Notes under the pieces: generated by a model
Databases searched by the model: none
Told to the model about the DNA's origin: nothing
Seen by the model: the letters and a program-made list of their open reading frames with translations, nothing else
Translations under genes and position numbers: made by a program
Part shown: piece after piece, positions 53,026 to 61,679 of the stretch
Numbering within the stretch: the stretch's first letter is position 1
Layout: each line of letters opens with the position of its first letter
NCBI GenBank assembly: GCA_937891975.1
Contig: CALAUA010000019.1
Span: 23,485-87,484 of the forward strand
DNA: 64,000 nucleotides
Source of the DNA: an uncultured Bacteroidales bacterium
GTDB lineage: Bacteria; Bacteroidota; Bacteroidia; Bacteroidales; Paludibacteraceae
Reading direction: 5' to 3'

Positions 53026-54270
53026 ATGAGTACAATTAATAATTTTTGGATATTTGCACGTACTTATGCAAGTCCTCTGGAACTATTAAAACGTTTTGGA
53101 GAACTCCTTATAGGATATATGTTTTATCCACTTGCCTATTTATTTCCACGAAACAATAAAAAATGGGTATTTGGAACCAATGTCGGCTTTACAGATAATG
53201 CCAAATACCTATATTTGTATACACTCGAAAGAAATGAAGTTCGGGCCATTTGGATTACGAATAAAAAGGACGTAGTAAAAATGATGCGTTCACTAAATTT
53301 AGAAGTATATCCCAAATGGAGTCCAAAGGGATTGTGGCATTGCCTTACCGCAGGAAGATACATTTTCACAAGCCACTCCAATGACATCAATTTCTTTACA
53401 GCAGGACGTGCAAAAAAAATAGAATTATGGCATGGCGTTGGAATAAAAGGTAGTTCTTCTGGCAAAGAAGGACAAAAGAGAGATGATGCACTCAATTCTT
53501 TTATATACAAAATTACCGCGCCCCATAATTACGAGAAATTTGACTTATTTCTTTCGACTGGTCCGTTGATGAATGAACATTTTACAAAAATGTTTCATCT
53601 TCAAGAAGGAGTTTTATTTGATGGCTCATATCCACGTTGTAATTTTCTCCAACAACCAGTTTCACAACTCAAAAAACATGTTGAAGTATATGAAAACACA
53701 GAAATGCAACAGTTAATAAACAAATTAAAAACATATGATAAGGTTTATCTATATATGCCAACATGGAGATCCAATCTAAAAGATAGTTTTTTAGAAGAAG
53801 CAGATTTTAATTTTGATCAACTTAATAGTGTGATGAAAGAAAAAAAATCTCTATTCTTATTAAAGTTACATCCCGCAGTACGTCATCATAAAGATTATGC
53901 CGATTTAGAATCAATCATATTTTTAGATTCTAGTATGGATGTGTACTCTATATTACCTTTTACAACCACATTAATCACAGACTACTCATCTATCTATTAC
54001 GACTATTTATTAATGAAGGACAAAGAGATTATTTTGTTTCCATTTGATTATGAACAATACATTACAAATAGTAAATCATTAGCATTTGATTTTGATACCT
54101 ATACCCCTGGAGTTAGAGCATATAATTTTGACGATTTGCTCAAAGTAATAACAAACAATACTGATTTAACTATTTCCCAACGTGAAGATATTTTGAAATT
54201 ATTTTGGGGGGATGATTATCCTCAAAAAGCCAATAATGAAAAATTATACCAAACAATTAAACAATTATGA
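53026..54270 (+). CDS. CDP-glycerol/CDP-ribitol phosphotransferase (TagF/TarL-like)
   Basis: 414 residues, GT-B-like glycerophosphotransferase fold. The family motifs are ELWHGVGIKG, the HP motif in LLKLHPAVRHH, and TDYSSIYYDYLLM near the C-terminus. These enzymes transfer polyol phosphate from a CDP-polyol to a growing chain at the inner membrane. The donor would come from the preceding fusion gene. In this setting it would add ribitol (or glycerol) phosphate to the repeat unit, either as a side group or as a phosphodiester backbone link. It overlaps the next gene by four bases. Confidence 0.85.
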   Translation: MSTINNFWIFARTYASPLELLKRFGELLIGYMFYPLAYLFPRNNKKWVFGTNVGFTDNAKYLYLYTLERNEVRAIWITNKKDVVKMMRSLNLEVYPKWSPKGLWHCLTAGRYIFTSHSNDINFFTAGRAKKIELWHGVGIKGSSSGKEGQKRDDALNSFIYKITAPHNYEKFDLFLSTGPLMNEHFTKMFHLQEGVLFDGSYPRCNFLQQPVSQLKKHVEVYENTEMQQLINKLKTYDKVYLYMPTWRSNLKDSFLEEADFNFDQLNSVMKEKKSLFLLKLHPAVRHHKDYADLESIIFLDSSMDVYSILPFTTTLITDYSSIYYDYLLMKDKEIILFPFDYEQYITNSKSLAFDFDTYTPGVRAYNFDDLLKVITNNTDLTISQREDILKLFWGDDYPQKANNEKLYQTIKQL

Positions 54271-55100
54271 CAATTCCCTTCTCCATTGTAACATCCGTAT
54301 ATAAAAATGATAAGCCAAAATACGTCAAGATAGCTCTTGATAGTATGCTTGTTCATCAAACAATTAAGCCAACAGAAATAATTTTAGTAGTTGATGGACC
54401 AATTAATACAGAACTGACTAATTTAATAAATTCATATCAAGAAAAATATAATTCGATATTTCAACCAATATTTTTAGAAAGAAATCAAGGACTTGGAAAT
54501 GCTTTACAAATAGGAGTTAAACGAGCTAAATTTGAATATATTGCTCGTATGGATAGTGATGATATATGTTTTCCCAACAGATTTGAGCAACAACTAACAT
54601 TTCTATCCGCAAATCCTAACATTGACATCGTCAGTGGTCATATAGAAGAATTTATTGATAATCCATCTCATATTGTTGGAAAACGCGTGGTTCCGCTGCA
54701 CAATAATGAAATTTATAATACACTGAAATATAGATGTCCTTTTAACCATGTAGCAGTAATGTTCAAGAAATCAAGCGTATTAAAGGTTGGAAACTACCAA
54801 GATTGGCATTACAACGAAGACTATTATCTTTGGATTCGTATGGCGCTGGCTAATTGTAAGTTTGCAAATTTAGATCAGACGTTGTGTTATGTTCGAGTGG
54901 GGAAAGAGATGTACCAACGTCGAGGGGGATGGAAGTATTTCAAGAGCGAGTATGGATTGCAAAAATATATGCTAAATTACAATTTAATCAATCGCATTAC
55001 ATTTATTTATAATGTAATTATACGATTTGTCGTACAAGTTCTTATGCCCAATAGATTACGTGGTTGGGTATTTCAAAAAATTGCAAGAAAACAAAAATAA
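54267..55100 (+). CDS. GT2 glycosyltransferase
   Basis: 277 residues, GT-A fold. FSIVTSVYKNDKPKYVKIAL, ILVVDGPI, LERNQGLGNALQIGV, and the metal motif ARMDSDDICFPNRFEQQ. The late motif GNYQDWHYNEDYYLWIRMAL matches capsule GT2 enzymes of the beta-1,3 type, but linkage is not assigned. The start codon overlaps the TagF-like stop (ATGA). Confidence 0.84.
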   Translation: MTIPFSIVTSVYKNDKPKYVKIALDSMLVHQTIKPTEIILVVDGPINTELTNLINSYQEKYNSIFQPIFLERNQGLGNALQIGVKRAKFEYIARMDSDDICFPNRFEQQLTFLSANPNIDIVSGHIEEFIDNPSHIVGKRVVPLHNNEIYNTLKYRCPFNHVAVMFKKSSVLKVGNYQDWHYNEDYYLWIRMALANCKFANLDQTLCYVRVGKEMYQRRGGWKYFKSEYGLQKYMLNYNLINRITFIYNVIIRFVVQVLMPNRLRGWVFQKIARKQK

Positions 55101-55109
55101 TTCTGACTT

Positions 55110-56198
55110 ATGAAAATTGGAATAATAACTCATTACGATGTCCATAATCATGGCGCATTATTACAATTAAATGCTTTAATTCAAGTACTGAGAACAACGT
55201 TTGATGCAGATGCGAAGGCACTTCAATATGACAAAAACTATGATTTCTTAGGACATGAATTAAAAGCAAAATATGTATTATCATTTCAGTCCGTCAAAAT
55301 ATATCTTAAATATTTATTTCAGCGAGGAATCCGGTTGTTTCTTTTTAATTTACAGAAAAAGAAAAAATTTGAAAACTTTAAATGTACCAACACTTTAATC
55401 GGTGACTATTATAGTGACTGCCCAAAGTTAGACGCTGTGATCATCGGAAGTGATGAAGTATTTGCATTGCATACTGGGCCAACACCTGTTTTGTTTGGAC
55501 ATGGTCTCCCAACATCCAAGGTGTTTTCCTATGCAGGTTGTTTTGGTCCTACAACATTAGAAGACATCAATAAGTTAAATTGCGAAGCATTAGTTAGTAG
55601 TGGTTTAAATAAAATGCAAGGATTAGGTATGCGCGACGAGAATTCATGTTTAATAACTAAATCTTTGACTAATCGTTCCACAACTTTAAACGTAGATCCC
55701 GTAATACTATATGGATACAAATCTGAATTAGAACACTTGTCTGCCCCTAAACTCTCTAAGTATCTATTGGTATATGCTTACGAAACTAGAATGAATGATG
55801 CTAAAGAAGTGGCTAAAATAAAAACGTTTGCCCAACAAAAGGGCTTATTAGTTGTATGTGCCGGTTTCTATCATAAATGGGCTGATAAAAACATCAATAC
55901 AGACCCCATCGAATTATTACGCTATTTCAAGTTTGCAGAAATGGTAGTGACAGATACTTTTCATGGCTGCGTGTTATCACTCATTACCCAACGAGAAGTT
56001 GCCGTCAAACTTAGAGATAATAGTAACAAGTTATTAAATCTTCTTCAAGAATACAAGATTGAAGATCGAATCATTGATGATAATTGGGAGCTGTCAAAAA
56101 TCTTTGCAAACAAAGAAAATCAGGAGTATATCGCACAAGAAATCACTCGTCGTCGTCATCATTCAATGGAATATCTAACAAATATGATTAATGCATAA
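55110..56198 (+). CDS. Polysaccharide pyruvyl transferase family protein
   Basis: 362 residues. It opens IGIITHYDVHNHGALLQLNA, has IIGSDEVFALHTGPTP and the late DTFHGCVLSLI motif of the PS_pyruv_trans (CsaB-like) family. Members transfer pyruvate from PEP to a sugar as a ketal, adding negative charge. Many capsule-locus members have not been tested. The pairing with the F420-hydrogenase-beta-like gene downstream (6-base gap) recurs in polysaccharide loci. Confidence 0.82.
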   Translation: MKIGIITHYDVHNHGALLQLNALIQVLRTTFDADAKALQYDKNYDFLGHELKAKYVLSFQSVKIYLKYLFQRGIRLFLFNLQKKKKFENFKCTNTLIGDYYSDCPKLDAVIIGSDEVFALHTGPTPVLFGHGLPTSKVFSYAGCFGPTTLEDINKLNCEALVSSGLNKMQGLGMRDENSCLITKSLTNRSTTLNVDPVILYGYKSELEHLSAPKLSKYLLVYAYETRMNDAKEVAKIKTFAQQKGLLVVCAGFYHKWADKNINTDPIELLRYFKFAEMVVTDTFHGCVLSLITQREVAVKLRDNSNKLLNLLQEYKIEDRIIDDNWELSKIFANKENQEYIAQEITRRRHHSMEYLTNMINA

Positions 56199-56204
56199 CG
56201 TATT

Positions 56205-57413
56205 ATGAATATATTGGACTCCAACAAAATACATGAATGTACAAGTTGTCAAGCATGTGCATTATTATGCACAAAAAATGCAATATCATTTTCTCTTGAT
56301 AACGAAGGATTTTATCGCCCTATAGTGGATAATAGTAAATGTGTTGATTGTGGAGCATGTAAAAAGGTATGTTATAAATATGCGGAAATAGAACCATTCA
56401 TTTTTGATGAGCATATTTGTCATTATGCTGTTGTCGCAAAAGATCAAAATATTTTACAAGCAACCACATCTGGAGGTATTGGAGATGTTATTTGTGAACA
56501 ATTAATAAAAGATGGCTATATTTGTGTTGGAGTAGCTTACGATTATGAAGCGGATATTGCTATTGGAAAAATAGCTAAAACTCGAGAAGAAACTTATTCT
56601 TTTAGAGGTTCTAAATATATTCAAGCGTATAGTTATCCTGCTTTTCAACAAATACTCAGTAGTGCGAAGTCTCAAAAAATAGCCTTTTTTGGTACACCAT
56701 GCCAAATATTTGCTCTTGATACGTACTTAAAAAGAAAAAAGATTAGAGAGCATTGTATTTTAATAGATTTTTATTGCCACGGATGCCCATCTATGTTATT
56801 GTGGAAAAAATATATTAACAATGTAAAAGAAGCGACACAGATAAAACATTTTGACTATATCAATTTTAGGGATAAAAGTTATGGTTGGGGGAGATATCAC
56901 ATAAAAGCTAAGTATAAGTCTAAAACTATATATTCGAGTCCAAAAATTAATGATGCGTTTTATACACTATTTTTCTCTAATCAATTACTAAATAATGCAT
57001 GTTTCAACTGTGAAATCAGAAATTCATTAAATTATTGCGATTTAAGGATGGGGGATTTTTGGGGGAAACATTATTTGCGCAACACTTCTGGTATGTCGCT
57101 CATATCTATTAATCCCGTATCTAATAGAGGGAAAAAGCTATTCGAAGCTATAAAAACTAGAGTTGCTTCACAAAAACATAATAGTCAAGATTGTATACCT
57201 TATCAAAGTATAAATAAAACATATATAAGAGATCGAATATTAAGAGCAAAGCTCATTCAGTCGTTATCTGACAAGAATGCGCCATTATCAGATTGTACAT
57301 CTATATTGTGGGATAGTTATAGTTTTAAACAGAAATGTTATCATGTTATTAAAAACATTGTGCTATTAATGCCTAATTCAATAATCGCATATATCAAATC
57401 TCTACGCTCATGA
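56205..57413 (+). CDS. F420-hydrogenase beta-subunit-like iron-sulfur protein
   Basis: 402 residues. The N-terminus has two 4Fe-4S cluster motifs (CTSCQACALLC and CVDCGACKKVC). Then come the FrhB N- and C-terminal domains (TSGGIGDVICEQLI, GTPCQIFAL, FYCHGCPS, CRMGDFWG-like LRMGDFWGKH). Relatives bind flavin and handle F420 or ferredoxin electrons. The capsule-locus group has unknown chemistry, perhaps a reductive sugar modification. Sugar-polymer context and pairing with the pyruvyl-transferase-family gene are the only functional hints. It overlaps the next gene by four bases. Confidence 0.8.
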   Translation: MNILDSNKIHECTSCQACALLCTKNAISFSLDNEGFYRPIVDNSKCVDCGACKKVCYKYAEIEPFIFDEHICHYAVVAKDQNILQATTSGGIGDVICEQLIKDGYICVGVAYDYEADIAIGKIAKTREETYSFRGSKYIQAYSYPAFQQILSSAKSQKIAFFGTPCQIFALDTYLKRKKIREHCILIDFYCHGCPSMLLWKKYINNVKEATQIKHFDYINFRDKSYGWGRYHIKAKYKSKTIYSSPKINDAFYTLFFSNQLLNNACFNCEIRNSLNYCDLRMGDFWGKHYLRNTSGMSLISINPVSNRGKKLFEAIKTRVASQKHNSQDCIPYQSINKTYIRDRILRAKLIQSLSDKNAPLSDCTSILWDSYSFKQKCYHVIKNIVLLMPNSIIAYIKSLRS

Positions 57414-58099
57414 AATTTTTGTTTGATCGCATAGTCTCATTGTTCGGATTAATATTTTTCTGTTGGTTATTTTTATTAGTAGCCATACTCATCAAAATAA
57501 AAATGCCAGGTCCCATTTTATTCGTACAAAAACGCATTGGTAAAGACGGTAAAGTATTTAATTGCCATAAGTTCCGCACCATGACAGTAAGTCATAGTGG
57601 TTCATCTATTTCTATGGCAGGCGAGAATCGAATTACCCCATTAGGAGCCAAACTGCGTCAATATAAAATAGATGAATTACCTGGATTGTGGGATGTATTA
57701 ATTGGCAAGATGTCATTTGTAGGTCCTCGACCCGATGTACCAGGATATGCAGATAAGTTACAAGGAAAAGAGCGTGACATTCTTCACCTCCGACCAGGAA
57801 TCACAGGACCTGCTTCACTCAAATATAGAGATGAAGAGTATATGATCGCCTCTTTTGTGGAGTACATACTCCATGGAAAGAAACTTTCCCCTAAGATTTC
57901 CATACCTAAAGAATTACCTGATTTTACAGGACAATCGGCAGAAGCTATTGCTAAATGGTACAATGATAACATTATATATCCTGATAAAGTTAGATTGAAT
58001 TATTTTTATTATCACAATTATAGTTTCATCAAAGATATACAAATGATTTTTGCAACAATATTAGGAAAACGCATACAATATGCAGGCGAAATAATTTGA
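57410..58099 (+). CDS. Initiating sugar-1-phosphate transferase (PglC/WcaJ C-terminal type)
   Basis: 229 residues. One N-terminal re-entrant or membrane helix (VSLFGLIFFCWLFLLVAILI) is followed by the phosphoglycosyltransferase core: GPILFVQKRIGKDGK, CHKFRTM, DELPGLWDVLIGKMSFVGPR, and LRPGITGPASLKYRDEE. It moves a sugar 1-phosphate from a UDP-sugar to undecaprenyl phosphate and so starts the repeat unit. The short form without extra helices is the PglC type, which fits a UDP-diamino-sugar made by the DegT and PglF-like genes behind it. Confidence 0.88.
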   Translation: MKFLFDRIVSLFGLIFFCWLFLLVAILIKIKMPGPILFVQKRIGKDGKVFNCHKFRTMTVSHSGSSISMAGENRITPLGAKLRQYKIDELPGLWDVLIGKMSFVGPRPDVPGYADKLQGKERDILHLRPGITGPASLKYRDEEYMIASFVEYILHGKKLSPKISIPKELPDFTGQSAEAIAKWYNDNIIYPDKVRLNYFYYHNYSFIKDIQMIFATILGKRIQYAGEII

Positions 58100-58105
58100 T
58101 ATAAA

Positions 58106-58138
58106 TTTGCAATTTTACAAAAAAAGCAGTACCTTTGT
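58106..58138 (+). promoter_or_regulatory. Promoter of the DegT/PglF-like pair
   Basis: TTTG (58106-58109), 20 bases, TACCTTTGT (58130-58138). The first ATG is 47 bases downstream. It lets the last two genes be expressed apart from the main operon. Confidence 0.85.
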
Positions 58139-58184
58139 TGGCTAAAAGATTTATAACATACGAATAGCACATAATTAAACTATC

Positions 58185-59459
58185 ATGAGTAACGACCGCA
58201 ACATGATTTACCTCTGTCTAGCACATATGTCAGATGAGGGATTAGAACAGAAATATATCAAAGAGGCATTCGACACCAATTGGGTCGTGCCTTTAGGACC
58301 AAACGTAAATGCTTTTGAGGATGACCTCAAGCAATTCGTTGGCAAAGACCAGCAAGGCCAGGAAAAGGAGGTTGTTGCGCTCTCAGCAGGTACTGCTGCG
58401 GTACATTTAGCATTAATCGCTTGCGGCGTAAAACCAGGGGATGAAGTATGTGTACAATCATTCACGTTCTGCGCATCTTCTCATCCGATTACATACCTTG
58501 GCGCGACACCAGTGTTCATTGATTCGGAACCAAACACATGGAACATGGATCCTCAGTTATTGGAGAAAGCCATCTTAGATCGTATCGAAAAAACTGGCAA
58601 GAAACCCAAAGCCATAATCCCTGTAGCTCTATATGGTATGCCATATGATTGCGAGCGCATCATGGCAGTAGCAGAAAAATACGATATTCCTGTGATTGAA
58701 GATGCAGCTGAAGGCTTTGGATCTAAGTTCAAGGGACAAGTATTGGGTACCTTTGGCAAGTTTGGTGTGCTTTCCTTCAATGGTAACAAGATGATTACCA
58801 CTTCAGGAGGTGGTGCATTAGTCTGCGAAAATGCCGAATTGAAGAATAAAGTAATGTGGTACGCCACTCAAGCACGTGAAGCATATCCTTACTATCAACA
58901 CGAAGAGGTTGGCTATAACTATCGCATGTCGAATATTTGTGCGGGGATTGGTCGTGGACAAATGACGATTGCTAACGACCATATTGCTCATCATAAGCAC
59001 GTACAAGCGCTTTATGAAGAGTTACTCGCTGATGTAGAGGGAGTTACAGTACATAAAGCACCAACAGATGATTATGACTCGAATTATTGGCTCTGTACCA
59101 TTGAGTTAGACCCTACATTGCGAATCAAGGGACAAGAGAATGCCTATAAAGAGGTCATCAAAACAGCAGTAGGCGGCGCTGCAGGTGTTATTCACGCTGT
59201 AGATACTGCGGTAACTGATTGTCAGCCAAATAATAACGTAGAAGCGCTGCGAGTATATATGCTCAATGCAAAGATTGAGGCACGCCCAGTTTGGAAGCCA
59301 ATGCACAAGCAACCAGTTTATCAGAATGCACCTGCCTATGTAAATGGAGTAAGCGAAGCGATATTCAAAGTGGGTATGTGCTTACCTGCAGGTCCATATG
59401 TGACTGATGATGACGTACGTTATATTGTCGAAACGATTAAGTCTGCCATTCTGCTGTAA
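58185..59459 (+). CDS. DegT/DnrJ/EryC1-family sugar aminotransferase (PglE-like)
   Basis: PLP-dependent amination of a 4-keto NDP-sugar. 424 residues. PLP-binding features are LSAGTAAVHLALIACGV, the VIEDAAEGFGSKFKG aspartate, and catalytic Lys202 in FNGNKMITTSGGG. GYNYRMSNICAGIGRGQM and the C-terminal ARPVWKPMHKQPVY are typical. The neighbouring 4,6-dehydratase would make its UDP-4-keto substrate. It is predicted to form a UDP-4-amino-4,6-dideoxy-HexNAc. No PglD-type acetyltransferase is present in the locus. Confidence 0.9.
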   Translation: MSNDRNMIYLCLAHMSDEGLEQKYIKEAFDTNWVVPLGPNVNAFEDDLKQFVGKDQQGQEKEVVALSAGTAAVHLALIACGVKPGDEVCVQSFTFCASSHPITYLGATPVFIDSEPNTWNMDPQLLEKAILDRIEKTGKKPKAIIPVALYGMPYDCERIMAVAEKYDIPVIEDAAEGFGSKFKGQVLGTFGKFGVLSFNGNKMITTSGGGALVCENAELKNKVMWYATQAREAYPYYQHEEVGYNYRMSNICAGIGRGQMTIANDHIAHHKHVQALYEELLADVEGVTVHKAPTDDYDSNYWLCTIELDPTLRIKGQENAYKEVIKTAVGGAAGVIHAVDTAVTDCQPNNNVEALRVYMLNAKIEARPVWKPMHKQPVYQNAPAYVNGVSEAIFKVGMCLPAGPYVTDDDVRYIVETIKSAILL

Positions 59460-59506
59460 TAGCAATAGACTTATCAATACTATTCAAACATTAAAATGCA
59501 AAGAAC

Positions 59507-61459
59507 ATGAAACAATTCAAAGATGTATCTAAATCCGACATATTTTCTCATTGGATAAATATCGGTTACTTACCTCGATGGGGCGTATTGCTATTGGATC
59601 TGCTGATTGTATTAGTAGCATTCACTATTAGTATTGCGATTGGAACGAGTTTGCTGAAATACGACACATCTAAAATGTTATTTCCTATTTGGGCACAACC
59701 TATTCTATTGGTTCTTACTCAAACGATATTCTTTTGGATATTTCATACCTATTCAGGTATCCTACGTTACTCCACCTTTATTGACACTATCAAAGTTACA
59801 TTGTCGGTTGTATCAGCTAGTGCATTGCTAATTATTGTCAACATGATATTTAAGTATGCACTACAAATTACGCCACCATTTCTCACCACCTCAATTATTA
59901 TTTACGCATTTGTGGGGACATGCTTATTATTCAGTTCGCGTGTGGTTATTAAGACGGTCTTTGAATATATTTCGCAGCATCATAGCACAATCAAAAAAGT
60001 ATTTATCTATGGTACTCAATCGGCAGGATTATCTATTGCTAAGATGCTCAAATCTAATATAGATAGCCAGTATCGTCCCATTGGATTTATTACGCGACAA
60101 CAAAAGGAGGAACATAGTTTGCTCGGAATGAAGGTTTACCCATTAAACGAACAACTAATTGATATCTTCAAAGAAAAAGGAGTCAAGGATGTGATTGTAT
60201 CGCCACTGGTTATGAAGCAAATAAATCCATCAAAAGACTTAACCATATTCTTAGAAAACAATATCAATATCCTTGTCACCCCCTACTTCACCGACTTTTC
60301 GAAGGATGATGCCTCGGATCTAAATTTCAAGAATATCGGTCGTATCGAATCTATCAAAGTCGAAGATCTATTAGAGCGTCCCATCATCAATTTAGATGAT
60401 GCCAATATTCAAGCTACGCTCCATAATCGAAACATTCTCATTACAGGTGCGGCTGGTAGCATAGGTAGCGAATTAGTCCGTCAGGTGGCTATGCGCAATC
60501 CTGGCGGAATGATTCTCGTTGATATGGCAGAATCACCATTACACGATTTGACTATGGATTTGCGATTGCAATTTCCAAATCTCAAATTTGTACACATCAT
60601 TGCAGATGTGCGTGATAATACGATGATTGAACCTATATTTAGAGAATATCGCCCTAACATTGTGTTCCATGCTGCCGCATACAAACATGTACCACTCATG
60701 GAGGAATTTCCTACACAGGCGGTCATGGCGAATGTATTAGGTACCAAGAATGTCGCAGACTTAGCGATAAAATACGAGGTCGAACGCTTCGTGATGATTT
60801 CTACCGATAAGGCTGTTAATCCTACTAACGTAATGGGAGCGTCAAAACGTATTGCAGAAATCTACGTACAATCTCTCTTCCTAAAAACAGTGCAAGAAAA
60901 AGCTGATTGTACCAAATTTATCACAACTCGTTTTGGCAATGTATTGGGCAGTAATGGTTCTGTAGTTCCTTATTTTAAGAAACAAATTGCCTCAGGAGGT
61001 CCTGTGACTGTCACACACCCAGACATTATTCGCTATTTCATGACGATTCCAGAAGCTAGTAGCCTTGTTCTCGAGGCTGCCACGTTAGGGAATGGTGGAG
61101 AGATCTTCGTATTTGATATGGGTCAGCCTGTCAAGATTGCAGATCTTGCACGCAACATGATTCGTTTAGCAGGTTTCATTCCTGGTAAAGATATCGAGAT
61201 TCGCTACACTGGTTTGCGATCAGGAGAAAAACTATATGAAGAGTTACTCAACCAAAAGGAGAAGACCATTCCTACCAGCAACAATAAGATTCTAGTGGCT
61301 AAAGTACGTGCATACGACTACAATATAGTCAAAGATCAAATAGATCAACTTATTGCTACCGCACAAACAGGTAAGGTATTCCCAACCGTACAGATAATGA
61401 AAGATATCGTGCCTGAGTTTAAGAGCAAAAACTCGCCCTATGAGCAATTAGACAAATAA
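59507..61459 (+). CDS. pglF: UDP-GlcNAc 4,6-dehydratase, membrane form (PglF/WbpM/CapD family)
   Basis: 650 residues. Four N-terminal membrane helices (residues about 20-130), a CoA-binding-like domain, then an SDR dehydratase domain with NAD motif LITGAAGSIGSELV (from residue 311). ADVRDN, FHAAAYKHVPLME and STDKAVNPTNVMGASKR follow. The usual YxxxK is MxxxK (Met443, Lys447), the mark of inverting or retaining large dehydratases such as WbpM and PglF. It makes the 4-keto-6-deoxy sugar for the aminotransferase. Last gene of the locus, closed by the terminator at 61477. Confidence 0.92.
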   Translation: MKQFKDVSKSDIFSHWINIGYLPRWGVLLLDLLIVLVAFTISIAIGTSLLKYDTSKMLFPIWAQPILLVLTQTIFFWIFHTYSGILRYSTFIDTIKVTLSVVSASALLIIVNMIFKYALQITPPFLTTSIIIYAFVGTCLLFSSRVVIKTVFEYISQHHSTIKKVFIYGTQSAGLSIAKMLKSNIDSQYRPIGFITRQQKEEHSLLGMKVYPLNEQLIDIFKEKGVKDVIVSPLVMKQINPSKDLTIFLENNINILVTPYFTDFSKDDASDLNFKNIGRIESIKVEDLLERPIINLDDANIQATLHNRNILITGAAGSIGSELVRQVAMRNPGGMILVDMAESPLHDLTMDLRLQFPNLKFVHIIADVRDNTMIEPIFREYRPNIVFHAAAYKHVPLMEEFPTQAVMANVLGTKNVADLAIKYEVERFVMISTDKAVNPTNVMGASKRIAEIYVQSLFLKTVQEKADCTKFITTRFGNVLGSNGSVVPYFKKQIASGGPVTVTHPDIIRYFMTIPEASSLVLEAATLGNGGEIFVFDMGQPVKIADLARNMIRLAGFIPGKDIEIRYTGLRSGEKLYEELLNQKEKTIPTSNNKILVAKVRAYDYNIVKDQIDQLIATAQTGKVFPTVQIMKDIVPEFKSKNSPYEQLDK

Positions 61460-61476
61460 GTTATGCTCTCTCATCA

Positions 61477-61514
61477 ATCGGTCATTAGTATCATGCTAAT
61501 GACCGATTTTTTTT
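61477..61514 (+). terminator. Terminator of the polysaccharide locus
   Basis: ATCGGTCATTAG (61477-61488) pairs perfectly with CTAATGACCGAT (61496-61507), followed by seven T. Confidence 0.93.
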
Positions 61515-61602
61515 GTAGAAGCCCCTTAGTAATCACGTAGAAATCCCCATACCATTCCCGTAGCACTCCCGTAGCACTCTGAGTTTCTTGCGTACATACT
61601 TA
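61515..61602. repeat. 11-base period array VII
   Basis: Eight 11-base units (for example cgtagcactcc, gtagaaatccc) begin at the first base after the terminator T-run and stop before the next terminator. No gene is present between 61460 and 61679. Confidence 0.8.
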
Positions 61603-61618
61603 TTATCTTCAACTATTA

Positions 61619-61655
61619 AAAACGGCTGCAATTCGAATGAGATTGCAGCCGTTTT
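61619..61655 (-). terminator. Terminator of the minus-strand outer-membrane gene pair
   Basis: A 14-bp perfect stem (61619-61632 with 61642-61655) with A and T runs on its two outer ends, so it can act in both directions. Confidence 0.9.
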
Positions 61656-61679
61656 AATGTTTAATTAGCTAACCACTAA

